The notes under the pieces: model-generated
Told to the model about the DNA's origin: nothing
Database searches by the model: none
Seen by the model: only the letters and a program-made list of their open reading frames with translations
Shown here: positions 28,401 to 42,367 of the stretch, piece after piece
How the letters are laid out: every line of letters begins with the position of its first letter
Numbering within the stretch: the stretch's first letter is position 1
Assembly (NCBI GenBank): GCA_023055505.1
Contig: JALIRH010000023.1
Location: forward strand, 6,206,423 to 6,270,422
Length of the DNA: 64,000 nt
Direction: 5' to 3'
Source: Callipepla californica brunnescens
Lineage: Eukaryota; Chordata; Aves; Galliformes; Odontophoridae
Program-made: the position numbers and the translations under genes

Positions 28401-28901
28401 TGTAAACTGCACTTTGTACCCACAGGCTAGGGCATCATAGACTGTTTTTGTGAATTAAAAAAACTACTGGATTTAGATATAAACTTCCTTCTGAAAATTA
28501 GGCTTCAAAACTCAATGCCAATTTTCTCTGCACAAAACCAGATTACTGTAGGAGCTACTCATGCCAGCCCATTGAGCACTTGCAATTTCCCTTAGTAAAA
28601 CACTTTTACAATCATCTTCTTATGGCTGTTTAATGGTTTACATAGAGTCCCATTGTTCATGAGGAATACAGAATGAGCACAGAATGCTGTTTCTCTGCAG
28701 CGAATGAACGTCATTTCTAACTAAAGCTTTCAAGAGGGAAATCTGTGTTCTGTACCAGCAAAGACTTCACATCTACCACTTACATAAAATTAAACACAGC
28801 ACTTTATCAGGTCATTATAAATCATGCTAATGGAGCCTTTTTCCACATAATACTTGAAAGCAGAGGTGACTCAAACACTGAGCAACTGGCTGGCATTTCT
28901 T

Positions 28902-28925
28902 AAAAAAAAAAAAAAAAAAAAAAAA
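28902..28925 (+). repeat. A24 homopolymer
   Basis: Twenty-four consecutive A on the + strand. No recognisable retroposed body lies immediately 5' of it. Confidence 0.95.
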
Positions 28926-29734
28926 TATCACATGTCAGACTTGTTTAATGGAAGTTTAGGAGATGCTTATGAGAATATCACACAGAGAAAGAAATATTCA
29001 TTAAGGTAACACTGACAAGGTGAAAACAGTTGATCAAAACATTGAAAAGAATGGGAGGGAAATGACCATGACCTTGTAAAGTTCCTTGTACCTCACTCTG
29101 GCAGTACACATTTTCTTTCTCATATATATTTCCCTAAGCCTGGAATCTCTCAATAGACTTAGCTATATGTACATATATGTACAAAGAGAAATGCACAGAG
29201 ATGGGGAAATGCAGAGAGGTACCAGGAGGGTTATGTAGATAGGTAATATGGAAATTGGTTATATTCCTAATTCAATTGCTACCTCATGCAATTGCCAGAG
29301 ATCTTTCAGTTTTCCAACGTGTAACAATAACTGGATGTCACATATTGTTTATATGCATAACCATACTGCACTTTATTACAGTACTCTCGTTAGATCTTTA
29401 CTGCATTCTGCAACCACTGCATGTCACTATTAATCAAAGGGACTAAAGAAGGTTTTAGTATGGTTTAGGTACTGAAATTGCCTGTTTAAGTGTTAAATAA
29501 AAGCAATCCCCCCTCCCCCCAAAAACTAAAAATAAAAGAAATCCAAATCCAGACCACAGACACATTAGGCATCCAAACATGAAGTTGAAATAAAATATCT
29601 TTGAAACTGTTTGTATGGTGTTTGATAAAAATCAAAAGAACTTATAAAAAAGATGGAGATCAACTTTTTGCATAGTCTGATAGTGACAGGACAACAGGAA
29701 AATGCTTTGAAGTAAAAGAAGGGACATTCAGGTT

Positions 29735-29941
29735 AGAAAGAAATGTTTTACTCAGTGGTGAGGCACAGGCAGTGGCTGCCCACAGAATCTGAGGGTGCCC
29801 CAGCCCTGGAGACATTGAAATCCAGGTTGGACAGGATCCTGGACAGCCTGATCTGGTGGGAGGCAACCCTTCCCACTGCAGAGCATTCAAACTGGGTGGA
29901 CTTCAAGGGACCTTCCAAGACAATCATTCTGTGATTCTAAG
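29735..29941 (+). mobile_element. CR1 LINE 3'-end fragment
   Basis: Sense CR1 3' end: GGCTGCCCACAGAATC, GCCCTGGAGACATTGAAATC, CAGGTTGGACAGGATCCTGG, GGGACCTTCCAA, and the typical terminus ATTCTGTGATTCTA at the right end. About 205 bp, 5'-truncated, with an intact 3' terminus. Confidence 0.9.
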
Positions 29942-30794
29942 AAAATACAAAGTAAACATGAGTTGGGTCACTGCTCTGCACAGAGCAAGGTAATGCATGA
30001 AACTTTTCCTGCCACAGTTGGGAGGCATTGAGACCTACCAGTTCCAAAACTACCTTCATCTCCAGCACAACAGAAACAACTGCTTTTAACACTAACAGTG
30101 TTAATGATGAAGGCAGCTACATGAAAGAAACAAAAGCTCCTCACAGAAAAATAATCGCCTTTAATTTTACACCTGATTGCAGGTGCAGAATTCACCAGAA
30201 ATAGTGTATGAAATTAAAATTAACTCATAACTATATTTACTCTCCGCTTTCACAGTTCTGTGCCCCAGAACTAATAAAGCCAATCTAGATGTTTAACTAG
30301 CAGCCTAGGTTTGTGTGCATTGCTTGCCACTTCCTCAGCACAAGCTACCTGAGAAAAAAGTGGTGATGGCCACTTCCTTGGAGCTGCACCACAATCTGCA
30401 CATAAGCTCATCAGGTGATCTGTATCAAGCTGTCAAATGTCTGAGCTACACAGGCAAGGGAAATCTGCACAGGATTTCACTCACAGATTAAAGCTCTATT
30501 GGTGCCGTATCTGTACAAAATACATCAACGGAATCATACAAGGTGTGACATAGCTGTAGTATTCCCTTGGGCTACGTTCTGAGCTGACCACCTGGACCAA
30601 GCAGAAACAAGCAGTTTCTTCTTTCTCAATGAGGTGTGTCACTAGAACACCCACCCCAGAGGCTTTGCAGACACCAGGCAGCACTGCTCCTCCAGTGAGT
30701 GCTGCTGGGTACCATGCAGGCGTCGAAGGTACTGACGGAATGAAGGGGAACAGTGAAAAAGATCAATGTCATTTGGTGCAGGTGCTCTTCACAC

Positions 30795-31135
30795 ACCTGA
30801 AACGCTACAGAAATATCAGAAATAGTGTTGCCAGCAGGAGCAAGGAGGTGATCATACCTCTGTACTCAGCCCTGGTGAGGCTATACCTCAAGTACTATGT
30901 TCAGTTTTAGCCTCCTCACTGCAAGAAAGGCATCGATGCCCTGGAGCATGGTCAGAGAAGGGCAATGAGGCCAGTTAGGGGTCCGGAGCACAGGCCTTAG
31001 AGGATCGGCTAAGTGATCTGAGTGTTCAGTCTGGAGAAGAGGAGGCTCAGGGGAAAGCTCATCTCTCTCTACAACCACCTGAAGCGAGGCTGTAGTGAGG
31101 TGGTTGTGGGCCTCTTCAATAGGAAACATAGACCC
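30795..31135 (+). mobile_element. CR1 LINE internal/3'UTR fragment
   Basis: Sense CR1 segment with CAAGGAGGTGATCATACC, CCTGGTGAGGCTATACCTC, GTCTGGAGAAGAGGAGGC and GTAGTGAGGTGGTTGTGGG. It stops before the usual 3' terminus, so it is truncated at both ends. It derives from a part of CR1 upstream of that at 29735, so the two are separate insertions or rearranged. Confidence 0.88.
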
Positions 31136-34100
31136 TATCTAAATAATAATATACATCTGTGAGCAGACTCAATGAGCTCAAATTAAAACAGCTGTAAGCA
31201 CCAATACAGTTACTGAAAAAGTCACCTAACTTGCAGTACAGAGTGAAGATATTTTTCCAGTTAACTGTTACTATTTTAAAATCAGCTCATTTTGAAAGCT
31301 GTACTATTTAGTAGCAGAAACTGCTTTTATTTCCATAGAAGTGACAAGCTTGTGATAATCATGAACAAAATATACTTCGAATTGAAGAAAATCAGAATGC
31401 CTTAAAAAACTGATCAGGCTTTCCAGCCTAAATAGCCTACTCCTGTTTCTAAGCCATAATCCATAATCAATGGCACTTCAAATAGGGAAACCGCAGCTCA
31501 ACTATCTGAACCTTTGCCTACAGCAAAGGTTTGCTTTGATCAACAATGGAATGGTTACTTTTGAAATTTAAAGCACTGTAATTTAGATTTAATCCAGCAT
31601 TTTGTTGAAATGAAAAGCTTAAATAGTTCAATAGTTCACGGTTGTCTTAAATATTTTGTTTCAGCTGTCAGCTCTGACGGATGTGACTGCATTGTTTCCA
31701 CTTAAATCCCATTTTAAGGATGTCCAGGCAAGCACGAAAGGGACATAAGTGGTTTATATTTCATAGTTAAATAAAATCTCAGTTTTGGTCAGATGGCAGA
31801 TTAAGGCAAATCTGACAAGGAGCAAGTTTAAGGACAAATAAATTCCATTTTGGGGACAAAACAACTTAGTATATATTTATATATTTTTCATAGGACTATA
31901 TTAAAGTTATCTTAAAACCTAAATGAGTTCCCCTATGTAGACAAAATTTTTACAACCTTCTGAATAAATATAAGAAACCACACAAAGTTTCTTAAAAGTT
32001 TAGCCCACAGTACTGCTCAAGTACTGGAAACATTCTTGCTGCAGTGGTGTTGCACAACAAATTTATTAGCTACAAAAACAGACACAAATGGCCAGTAAAT
32101 TTTTTGAACAGCGTCACTAGGATTGTCACTTTTTCAGCTTTACTTGGCACTGTAGATCTAGTTTCCCTTTTTTTTCTTCTTCCTAATTTCTTTGGGCAGG
32201 AGACAGACACACCACTAACTAGCAAAACTAAAATTATCTCATGTTAACCACGAGAAATGCTCCCGAGACCACACTTTCAAGCAGGCGCAAGACAGATGGT
32301 GCCTATGTTCAGCATCGTGTAGCACTGACCAAATATGTGCCACTCAAGTACGCTTGAACAATGAACGCCATCTGCATCTTAATTACTACAGCAAAACCAG
32401 CCCCTAAAGCGCAATTTTGTAACTTAAAAAGAAACTCTTAACTAAATAAGGTTATACAGGACTAGCTATTGTGCACTGTTTTCAGAGAATAAGTCTAAAA
32501 TACTGAAATAAAGCTTCACAGCTTCTTGGAAAAAAAAAAAATCCAAGTCAACGTTTTCTGTGGAAGTAAACGTTAAAAACACTTAAACTCTCATTGACTC
32601 ATCAAAATACAAAATCAAGTTTCAGGCTTATATTTATACAAAAGTACAGAAAATAAGTTAAGAAAACACGACAAGCCTGTATTTGTTGTCTGTTTCATTT
32701 TTGAAGTGTTCTCTAAAAACCACATAAAGCTTTAAAGTTACATTTCACACTCTGTTGTCACGCAGACATGACAAAAACAAACCCAAAACATACAAAAGAC
32801 AAAAGCTGCCTCTAACATGAAGAGCAATATTCATCCCAATACAAAGAAATTATTAAATTATACTTGAAATACAAAGCACAGACATTGGGGTGCTCTGAAA
32901 TAGCGAATAAAGCTAAGAAAATAAGTGTACACTGATGAGCTACAAAATCAGTTGCTAAAGAACACCGATTAAGAATATGAAGCATACACAATAACAATAG
33001 TGAGTACTTCTGTATTTATACAGGTATCTCAGCAACTATAGTTCTACCTAAAGAGTCTAATTTTCAAGCATTACTAAGTCCTATTCCTAGTGCTCCTGTG
33101 ACATTAAGTAGTAGCTAATTCACTGCACAGAGTGGGAACTGAAATGCAAGTCCCTGCCAGACATCCTGGTACCAAGCCAAAAACTAAAACCAATTCCACA
33201 TGCATCAAATTGCTATTCACAACCCATCATCATAACTAATTCTTGTAAAGTCACAATGTCCTCAATAAAACTCAGCAGAGCTAGAATATGCCATAATTAG
33301 ACTGGACACTTCTGAAAGCTTATATAAGAGCTAAGAATGACAGGTATGTATTTTCCTATTACATCACATTTTAATTACAGGAGAACAACTACAATATTTA
33401 TTGCTCATGATTTTTATTTGCTTACTCTTATTAATGTTGTGCTACCATAACTAACAAGCAAAATGAAAAAGCACATTGGGCTTGAAGGCTCATTAGCTCA
33501 TGTGCATCAAGATTTCAGTTTTTTTAAGCTGATGTAAAGAAATAAATAAATAAAAAATCACAAAGCTTTGCATCACGTCAAACTTGAGACCTTCCCCAAC
33601 AAAGGTATGGATTTGCCTATGGTTGTATTCTTAGGAGGTGAGAGAAGCCAGTTTCATACATTATTCCACCACAAATGCAGCAGCCTTACACGTATCAACT
33701 CCTAGGATACGTGATGTTTCTTCATTCGTATGTATATATTCATATTATCTCATACATATGACATAAACATACGTGAAAACAGATATTCTCTACCTGAGAT
33801 GTCCTGTAACCACAGGACAGAGTTTGCTGCCAGTTTCCCTGGGTCTTGTTTTAGAATCAAGGACATGCTTAGTCATTTGGACTCCCTCTTGCTTTTCTTA
33901 AAACAATGCTTTGAGAACAGTAGGTGAATTAGCCTTCCCTCTCCTTGGTGAGCCAGTTAAGAAGGTAGCCAAATAAAAAGAAGAGAAATATTATAAGTAG
34001 AAGCTTTGAAAATCTGTATTGATATATCTCCCTACCCAACTGAACTATTTATTTACTATTTATTTTACAGGATTACTTAGTAATTTCACCTAATTACTTA

Positions 34101-34357
34101 GTAATTTTACCTTCATGAAGGAAATAAGGCAAAAGCCCTGCCCTGGACATGCTCTGAATAACCCTCACATCCACTAGGGCTGAAGCAACAAGTTGCCAGC
34201 CAGGGGAGACTTGGCATTCAAGAGTCACCTCATCACCACTGTTCTCAGGAAAGGCACTGCAGGCATCTGTTCCCAGGTAGAAAAGGGAGGAATGGCTTAC
34301 CACTAAACTGAGCGCATTACAAGTACTAGTTTAGGATACTCTAGGAAAACCTCGAGG

Positions 34358-35110
34358 AATCATAGAATCATCAAGATTGGAGAAGACCCACAAGATCATC
34401 CAGTCCAACCGTCTACTTATCACCAATAATTCTCTCTAAACCATGTTATGAACACAAAGTCTAAATGTTCCTTAAATACCTCCAGGGTTGTTGATTCCAC
34501 CACCTCCCTGGACAGCCAACTCCAGTGCCAGACCACTTGTTTGGAGAAGTATTTCCTAGCATCCAGTCTGAATTTCCTCTGGTGCAACTGGCAGCCACTC
34601 CCTCTCATGCTACCATTAGTCACAAGAGTAAAGAGGCCAAATCCCAGCTCATTACAACCTCCCTTCAGGCAGCTGTACAGAGAGAGGAGCTTTCCCCTGA
34701 GCCTCCTCCAGTCTGAACAATCCAAGCTTCCTCAGCTGTTCCTCCTAAAACTTGTGCTCCAGATCCCTCACCAGCTTTGTTGCCCTTCTCTGGACACACT
34801 CCAGAGAAAATAATGCTTTAACTCTTGTACTTCATCCCACTGACTTCAGCCCAGCTATCCAGCTTTTCTAGATCCCTCTGTAAGGCACTGCTACTCCCAG
34901 GCAGATTGACACTTTCAGCCAACTTGGTGTCATCTGCAAACTACCTAATAGTTAACGCAGTGCTCCTGTCCATGTCACCAATGAAGATACTGAAGAGGAC
35001 AGGCCCCAGTACCGACCCCTAGGAAACACCACTCATGGCTGGTTGCCAGCTAGATTTAACTGCACTCACACCACCACTCACTGAGCCTGGACCTTCAGAC
35101 AGCTCCTTAC
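34358..35110 (-). mobile_element. CR1 LINE fragment, about 750 bp
   Basis: Antisense CR1 beginning with the terminus AATCATAGAATCATCAAG, then ACCCACAAGATCATCCAGTC, the CTCCCTGGACAGCCAACTCC region, the GTCTGAACAATCCAAGC region, CTTGGTGTCATCTGCAAAC and GGACAGGCCCCAGTACCGAC. The last blocks derive from the end of the CR1 reverse-transcriptase ORF and its 3'UTR. This is the best preserved CR1 left of the provirus. Confidence 0.92.
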
Positions 35111-35964
35111 TGTTGTGTTCCTTCTCTTAGGATACAAAGCTCTATTTAAACACCTGAGTCACCACCATTCTGAAGCTCTGTGACGTTTCCACACAGAAAA
35201 TTTAGACTGTCCAGCACTGCAGAACAAACTACAACCCTCTTCCTGATAAAGGCAAAAGCTTCCAAAGCCTTCAAGTTATGTTCAATTTTTAAGTATAAAA
35301 AAGTAACTGAAATAAAAGTAACTGGAAGTAATACAGTGATGATAACAGCATAAATTTGATTCCTCTCCTTCACTAGCCTTACAGCATTATTACTATCTAG
35401 CTGAAGCATTCAAGGTGCACAATTAACTTTCACCATTGCACTCTTCTGCACTGAAGCTTCTCTGAGGTGTTCAAAAGGGCACAGGGTAAAAGACTCTCTA
35501 CATACTGTAATGTAAAAAGATACATCAGACCGTATACATTAACTACTATACTTCCTCAGTAATTAAAGAGGGACACCGGTATCTTTCAGATGAATACAAC
35601 TGCTTCATTTCTACAGGAATCCAAGAGATTCTTAGACTTGCATTCTGAGAAATGTGAATCTAATTCATCCTCAGTTTTAAACTACACAGCTTTCACTAAA
35701 GTGAACATAATTTATTTGCAAGCATGGTGCTTACAATACCCCCAGTGGAAATCCCCTTTCCCCCATATAAATCTTAATGCATTGGAAAAAAAAAAAGGCA
35801 GTGATTTAAGAAAAAAAAAAAGCCCACTTATAACCTCTTTGAGGTAATACATGATGGTACTACAGAAACAGAGGTAACTAACTGAATCATAAATATGTTT
35901 CCGTTAGAAGTACAGCAATACTTCTTTTCTGAGGTAATAACTGAAGGACTGAGAGCAAAAAAGC

Positions 35965-35991
35965 AAAAAAAAAAAAAAAAAAAAAAAAAAA
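35965..35991 (+). repeat. A27 homopolymer
   Basis: Twenty-seven consecutive A on the + strand, preceded by shorter A runs at 35786-35796 and 35811-35821. Confidence 0.95.
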
Positions 35992-36949
35992 TCGTGTGGC
36001 CTCATCACTAACTTTAATTCAGATCACAGAAGTATCAATTTGGCAACACGGGAAGAGGAGAAAGCTAGAAAATCATAACATAAACAAATCCCATTTACAT
36101 CCAAAATGAAATCCTACCAGAAATAGAGAATTCCTACTACTCCCTTGTGCAGAACAGGCTAAACAGAGACAAATTATTCTTTTGCTTTTTGAAGAAGTTC
36201 TACAGAATTAGGTGCTGTAGTTACAGAAGTGAAGACACAAAACACTCAGGATATTCTGTGAGAACTCTACAAATGCTACAAGTTTTCTCAGTACACAATC
36301 ACATTTGTTTTATATTCATCTTTATAATTCAAAGAATGATCACCTTAATTGCCCATCATTACAAAGTAGTCCTATTTACAGGGTATGATAGTAATCTTGA
36401 CACAAAAAGGTACAGTTTTAGAACATGAGAATATAATTTTGGAGATAAATACACCAGTGGAATGAAAACAGAAGCATGGATAAAACCCCCAAAACCTCTG
36501 GAATCTGTTTAAAAGAATCTCAAACTGTTCCACTTCTTTTATCATCACTTTGTTGGTTTCACATGGATTTTTCCATTTTTGTAGTGTTTCTGACTGCAGG
36601 AACCAATCTTAAATCACATGCATTTATCTCTAGAAAATTTATTTTGGTAAGAATAAAAATACTACACACATCCTGCCAGCAAATAGTACTTAAACAGTGC
36701 AGGATACAGTCTGTCTCACACTGACTAAAATGCAAGCTGCAAATCTTTCATCTCCACGTTCCACATATGCACATACAAATAAGGTCTTATGAGATAGGAG
36801 GCAGATGAATAAGTACCACAGATTGATTCTCAAAGACTACACATATCCTTTGTTAAGATTAATTTCTATGGGAAACAAACAAACAAACAAAACAAATGCT
36901 GCATTACTTGAAGACAAAAATATGGAAAACACCATATAAACTGTGTCTC

Positions 36950-37560
36950 CAGCTCTCAAATCCACCTGCTGTGGTCTGGCCAGTCACTGACACTGAAGCC
37001 AGGCCCTGTACATGCAGTTCAGAGCCCTTGGATCTGAACTGGCAGGGAAGGTGAGAAGATGGAAGGGTATATCACACAGGGAGTACCCGATCAAGGTACA
37101 AACTTACCTGCCACCTACACAGAGCCAGCCCTTTTAACCCACTCTCTCATTTTTTTCCACTTTCACTCATCCTTAGACCACGTCATTCCACCCCATTTCA
37201 TGCTTCTGATTCTGCCCCTACTAAGCCCATAAGCAGTCTAACACAACCCCAAAATGCATTTCCACGGCATCCTGTGTCTCATTCTCCTCGACAGTCTCCC
37301 TGCATTCTGAAAGACACTGACTCATCCCAGTGGCTTTCACAGCTGGGCAATGAGTTGACAGTCCTAGGAGGGGCACCAGAATGGGCACATCCATTCTCCC
37401 AACCCTCTCTGCAGGGTAACCCTGCCACCCTCTGTCCTTGTGGCTCATCTGACATTATGGAGAAAGAAAGGCCTTTGATGGCTTCTGCAGTGGCCTGGGC
37501 ACATCCAGGGCAAGCTGCTGCCTGGGTCTTTCCAACCATTTCCTCTCCACTCCTTCACAG
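36950..37560. other. GC-richer island of unknown nature
   Basis: A roughly 600-bp block richer in G and C than its flanks, with overlapping open frames on both strands (up to 99 codons). No domain or familiar repeat was recognised. It contains some CpG but not at island density. Confidence 0.4.
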
Positions 37561-40500
37561 CTTTATCACATAACTTTATGGACTTCAGTCAGGCAGACAA
37601 GATTAATACTAAAGTTAATGCTGCTGCAGCAGTCTTCTACACTGCCCTTGACTGAAATATTTTATTTTTGGTCGCAGTTTAAAAACAGCACATTCTTACT
37701 GTCAAATCTTAAATTCTTTAGTTCAAACAAGGTATAAAAAAATCAGACTTCCACGTGAATAGTAACTCTTAAGTTTTAGGAAAAAAGTTCAAAAACTTTC
37801 AACTCAAACCAGTTAAAATCAATTAACTACGATCACCCATACAAACTAAAGGTTCTTCTGCTTAACAGTTGTCTTGTATACGAAGACTTAAATAGCCACA
37901 AAGCCCCACCACAAAAACAGGTGAATGCTCAGATGCTATGCTCTGTATGTCCACTGATCTGACTTGAATTCTGTCCTAGTTAAGAAGTACATGATTACAC
38001 ACCTTAAGGCAGAATAGATCGATTTCCCTAATTTGACAGAAATGCTACCTTTGTTACAGCCTATACTTCTGTTGCCTTATCCAGCTGGGCAAGCTCACCC
38101 TATATCTGACACAGACAGAGAAAAGCATCAGGATAGTGAGACTACATTTTTCAGCAGCAGCCAGACATTATATTGACTCAACATCAACATTTATTATGCT
38201 ATTATGTTTATTATGTAATCTCATTAACTTGTTGTATAACAGAAACATAACTGGTTCCTAATTTACACTGTTCAAGCTTTTTTTTTTTTTTTATCAACTT
38301 CAATTTCAGACCATTTTAGAGTAAGAATCGTCATCTCTTCATCCTTGATACTCTTACATATCTTTTTATGATTCTGTAATGTCCTCATAGTGTACAGCCA
38401 GTAACCCAGACCTTAGAAAAGTTGTTGCTTTGTTGTTGTTTTTTTTTGAAGTATATATCCTTTCCCCTAGCCAACACTTCATCTTGTTTGTTTTCTGCTC
38501 AGAAAGGAGAAAACAAGCCAGTGATTAATGATGCCAGTCTAAAAAAGGATCCCAAGTAATTTCACAAGTGTTACAATATAATCAGGGTCCACTCAAACAC
38601 AAACCCTTGCGAACGACCTAACAGGATTACAGCAGAAGAACAAAGAGAAGTCTTGTTTTGATTAAGAATTACTTGCCTGTGAAATGTGTACATGAAGCCC
38701 AGAGCTCTGGTGGGAAAGAGAAGGAAGAAGTGAAGTCATAAAGCACTGAAGAAAGAAGTCCCTAGCTCTGAACTACCATTTACCTCCTCAGACAGAAACA
38801 GACAATAAGAAACAATTGTGCACTGGAGAATGATATCTCCCTTGCTACACGTATAACATATGGGACAGTTGTGCCTAATCTGCCGAAGAAAATAATTTTT
38901 TACTACAGCTCCTCGAAAGCAACAGTAAATAATTTACACTGGGTGAAAGAATACATTCTTTTCTCAAAATTTTCCCCTGGATTTTTTTACTTTTTTTTAT
39001 ACTGCCTCCTTTCAGTGACAATCACGTAACATTGTTTGCATACAGGAGAATAATAATTAAAGCAGTTTAAAAGCAAATGTAAAATACAATGATCGATAGC
39101 TAAGTGCTATTTTAACTCTTTTAAGAGACACCTTTAAAGGCATTTTGCTTTGAACTGGGACTGTAGTTAAAAGAAAATGAATATGCTGAAGAGAAAATAC
39201 AATGATAAAAAAGGTAATTAACACAATGCCATTTTTGGGGACAAGAAATATTGTCCTAAAGATAACAAAGATGGCTGTATCTCTGCTGCTAGCTCATACT
39301 ACAGAAAGTAACATTTGAAACTAAAAAATTTATTCAAAGGGCTAAGTGTACTACAAGAATAATTATTATTACCAAGATTAAATAGGATAAAACTATAAAT
39401 TCAATTTAGAATTCACTGTCACGATCTCAGAAAGAATCTCATTTTAACAACTTCCCAAATTTTTTGTTTCCAACCACAACTGCAGCTGAAGTAGGTTCCT
39501 ACCACATCTCAGGGTAGCAGATACTCCACATTAGAATGTAACTTGAATTGCATAAATTGAAAGTATTAGTGTTTGCATGTTGATATTTTTTCTTTTCTCA
39601 GATTTGAAGCATTTACTCAAAAAAGCTATGCAGGTTACACCTCCCAGGATGAAATTACTATCAAAACAACAATTAAAATTAAAATTTAGCATAATTAATT
39701 GTAAGTTTTTTGTTTGTTCTCTAACATATACAATAACCTAATTTGCAGATCATCTGCTTACACACAGATTCACTTTAACCCACTGAAGAAGAAATCAAAA
39801 AACTACACTGAAAGCTGTTCAAGAAAATAATTTGTAATACAAAAAATAATGTGCACAAAGTTTAGTGTACTCATCCTCAAATATACTCCAGATATGCTTT
39901 CATTCCACCAAAGATTGACATCTTCACATCTTCTAAACCGTTTCTGGTTTAAAAAGAGCATTCCAGTTGTTTTTTTTTCTTTTTAATATTCCCCACCATG
40001 TTCTTGTTCACATTTAAGCTGACCACTAATTTCAACTTCATGAGACGCAGCATGAGACAGCAAATACATGCAATTCTGTATTTCTGTGATCTGGAACTGC
40101 TTAAATGGAATTCAATTAGTAAACAAACAAACAAAAACCTCATTATCAGCTCCCTTTTCACTTTTGGGAGGGAAAATTATGAATGGATGTTCAATGTACC
40201 CCAAATACATAAATATTTTTACATTTAACCAAATATTAAAGCTATGGAAACTTCACTGTATTTTTCCAGGAAGTTGCAAAGCAACTTAAAAATAATTGTA
40301 GCAGTTAAATATAGTGAACACAGTTAAAGAATCCATTCCCAAACATTCTGCTGTCTTAAATGCTGGCTAAACTTTCAGATTAAAACAAAAAAGAATTAAA
40401 ATACAGAACACCAAAATTCATTAAATAATGGAGTTTACTGCGAACAAAACAGAACTGCTTTTAGTATGTTAAAAGAATTTTTTCTTAATAATCAAATGTG

Positions 40501-41212
40501 AAAATTCAAGTAAAGCACTGCTCTTTATATTAATATCCAATAATGATGCAGTTAAGTAGAGGAAATACAGCAGAAGTATTTTCACATTATAAAGGCAAAA
40601 AACCTTTACCTGAACTGAGGGGTGAGGAGGGAAAAAAAACAAACAAGAAAAGAATATGACCGTCACCAGCCAGTCTTACTCTTCTAATGTATCTTGTCTA
40701 CCATGATTAATAGTACCTTCAGACCCTATCTTGGATACAGCATTAGACTGCCTAAGTGCCTTATTTAATAGGCATAGCATACTAAGTACTTCGCTTAAAA
40801 AATATCCCTATAGGATGACATTCCCAGACAATTCGCTATCTAAGTAAAGCAACAGACACTGCAGTCAGAGCACAGAAAATAAAACAGATAAAGGAAAATA
40901 AAATATATTTGCAAGGTGTCAAAATAAGAGAAAGAAAAAGGAAGAGTTGTTCAAGGTGGCTTGAACAAAATCTACTGTTTTAATTTGCATTTTGCTGAAA
41001 CACCAAAAACAACATTTTACAAATATATTTTCTTTTGCACAAATAATTTGTCCCCCACACTCTCCCAATATTAAAATTACGTTATTTGGAAGTACTAACT
41101 CAGATTTTCCTTCAGAAATAAAAACCCCACAAAATTTTCAAGTTGGAGAAAGGGAGACTATAAAGCCAAGATGAAGTTAAGGCATTGTAAAAAAAAAAAC
41201 AAAAAACCAACC

Positions 41213-41279
41213 AAAGAATATAAGCTGTCTACAGCATAGCACCAGCAGGGTTCTGCGCCGCAGACAGCTTATATTCTTT
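41213..41279. repeat. Perfect 18-bp inverted repeat with 31-base loop
   Basis: The left arm AAAGAATATAAGCTGTCT (41213-41230) is the exact reverse complement of the right arm (41262-41279). The loop (41231-41261) contains ACAGCATAGCACC and TTCTGCGCCG. It is flanked by an A-rich tract on the left and an ATT repeat on the right. Pairing stops abruptly at both ends of the arms. Confidence 0.95.
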
Positions 41280-42187
41280 ATTATTATTATTATTTATTAA
41301 TTTGAGTGTGTTTTGCTTTTGATGGCAGTGGTTTTGGTGACTTGCTTGTTCATTTGCATTTAGTTCTGTGAGGTTTTTTTTTTCATTGTTGTTGTTAGAA
41401 AAGCAGATTAAATACTGTCAATAGTGAAGTGTAATGATGGTCATATAAAGTGGATTGGGTGATGGAAAAAAAAAACAAACTGTGACACAAAACAGTTAAT
41501 GGTTTTTCATGGTGGGCTTACTAATAAGCTTAGCTTGCAAGGCCAAAATGTTGGGAGACTGACAGGACTCCTGCACACCAGTTTCTGTCAGTGTTTCATT
41601 ATGTTTTTCCACTATTCAGGATAAGAGCCAGAACCTCTGCTTTGCTGAAGGATGAATGCATATCTCAGTAAGAACTCTAAACACTTTACATAAGCAAATA
41701 TGCACGTTGGCGATTTTTAACCACACTTACCCCACGTTGCCCGATTCTCTCCCTTTTTTCCTTCTCTCCACCCTCCCCCCCTTTTTTATTGTTTTCCTTT
41801 TCCCATTAAAAGCTTGAGCTTGTTTCTCTTCAATGTTTACCACTACATATTTTGCAGTCCCTTCTGATGATTAAAGGTAAGGACTCAGGAATTTTAGTTG
41901 ATCAAAAAAATAAAAATAAAAATAAATAAATAAGTAAAAAATACACACAAAAAAAGCCCCAGAACACTCTAACTGCTTAGTAAAACAGTTTTTCATTAAT
42001 TAATTTTTAGTTTGCATTTTTTCTTATTTTTGAAGATTTGCTGGACTTTGTCAACTTTACATAGTCTATGCAATTGGCTCAGATAAAACACACTACGTAT
42101 TTTGTGGACTATGAAACAGAGGACAGAAAAAAACCACAGTGTAAGGACATAAAATAAAAAAAATTATACGAAGAAAAAGCCACTTAC

Positions 42188-42367
42188 CTTCCAGCCTCAT
42201 GAATTTCTAAAATGATACTAGACAATAGAACATATGGAGGGATGCTTACGATCTTTAGCAAAGGCTGAATCATCTCCATGTAGATGCTCTGAATAGCCCC
42301 TGTATGCATACTGACATCATCAGTAAAGACTTGGAGGCAGAGGATACTATGGTAACCATGCAATGTA
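42188..42367 (-). CDS. Candidate exon of unknown identity beside the provirus
   Basis: A 180-bp segment with a strong acceptor (CTTCTCTCTCACAG) and a perfect donor (GTAAGTG). One frame is open through all 59 codons, and the other two are stopped. The peptide has an ordinary soluble-protein composition and includes GYHSILCLQVF, MIQPLLKIVS and SIILEIHEAG. I do not recognise the family and it does not match PAM. It could be an exon of an unrecognised minus-strand gene, an alternative PAM 5' exon, or chance: an open run of this length in one of three frames is expected in roughly one segment in six. The provirus inserted 178 bp upstream of its acceptor. Confidence 0.35.

Noticed and set aside
30496..31129. 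Open frames of 62-93 codons over the CR1 at 30795
   Set aside because: They run through CR1 sequence and follow no CR1 reading frame of useful length.
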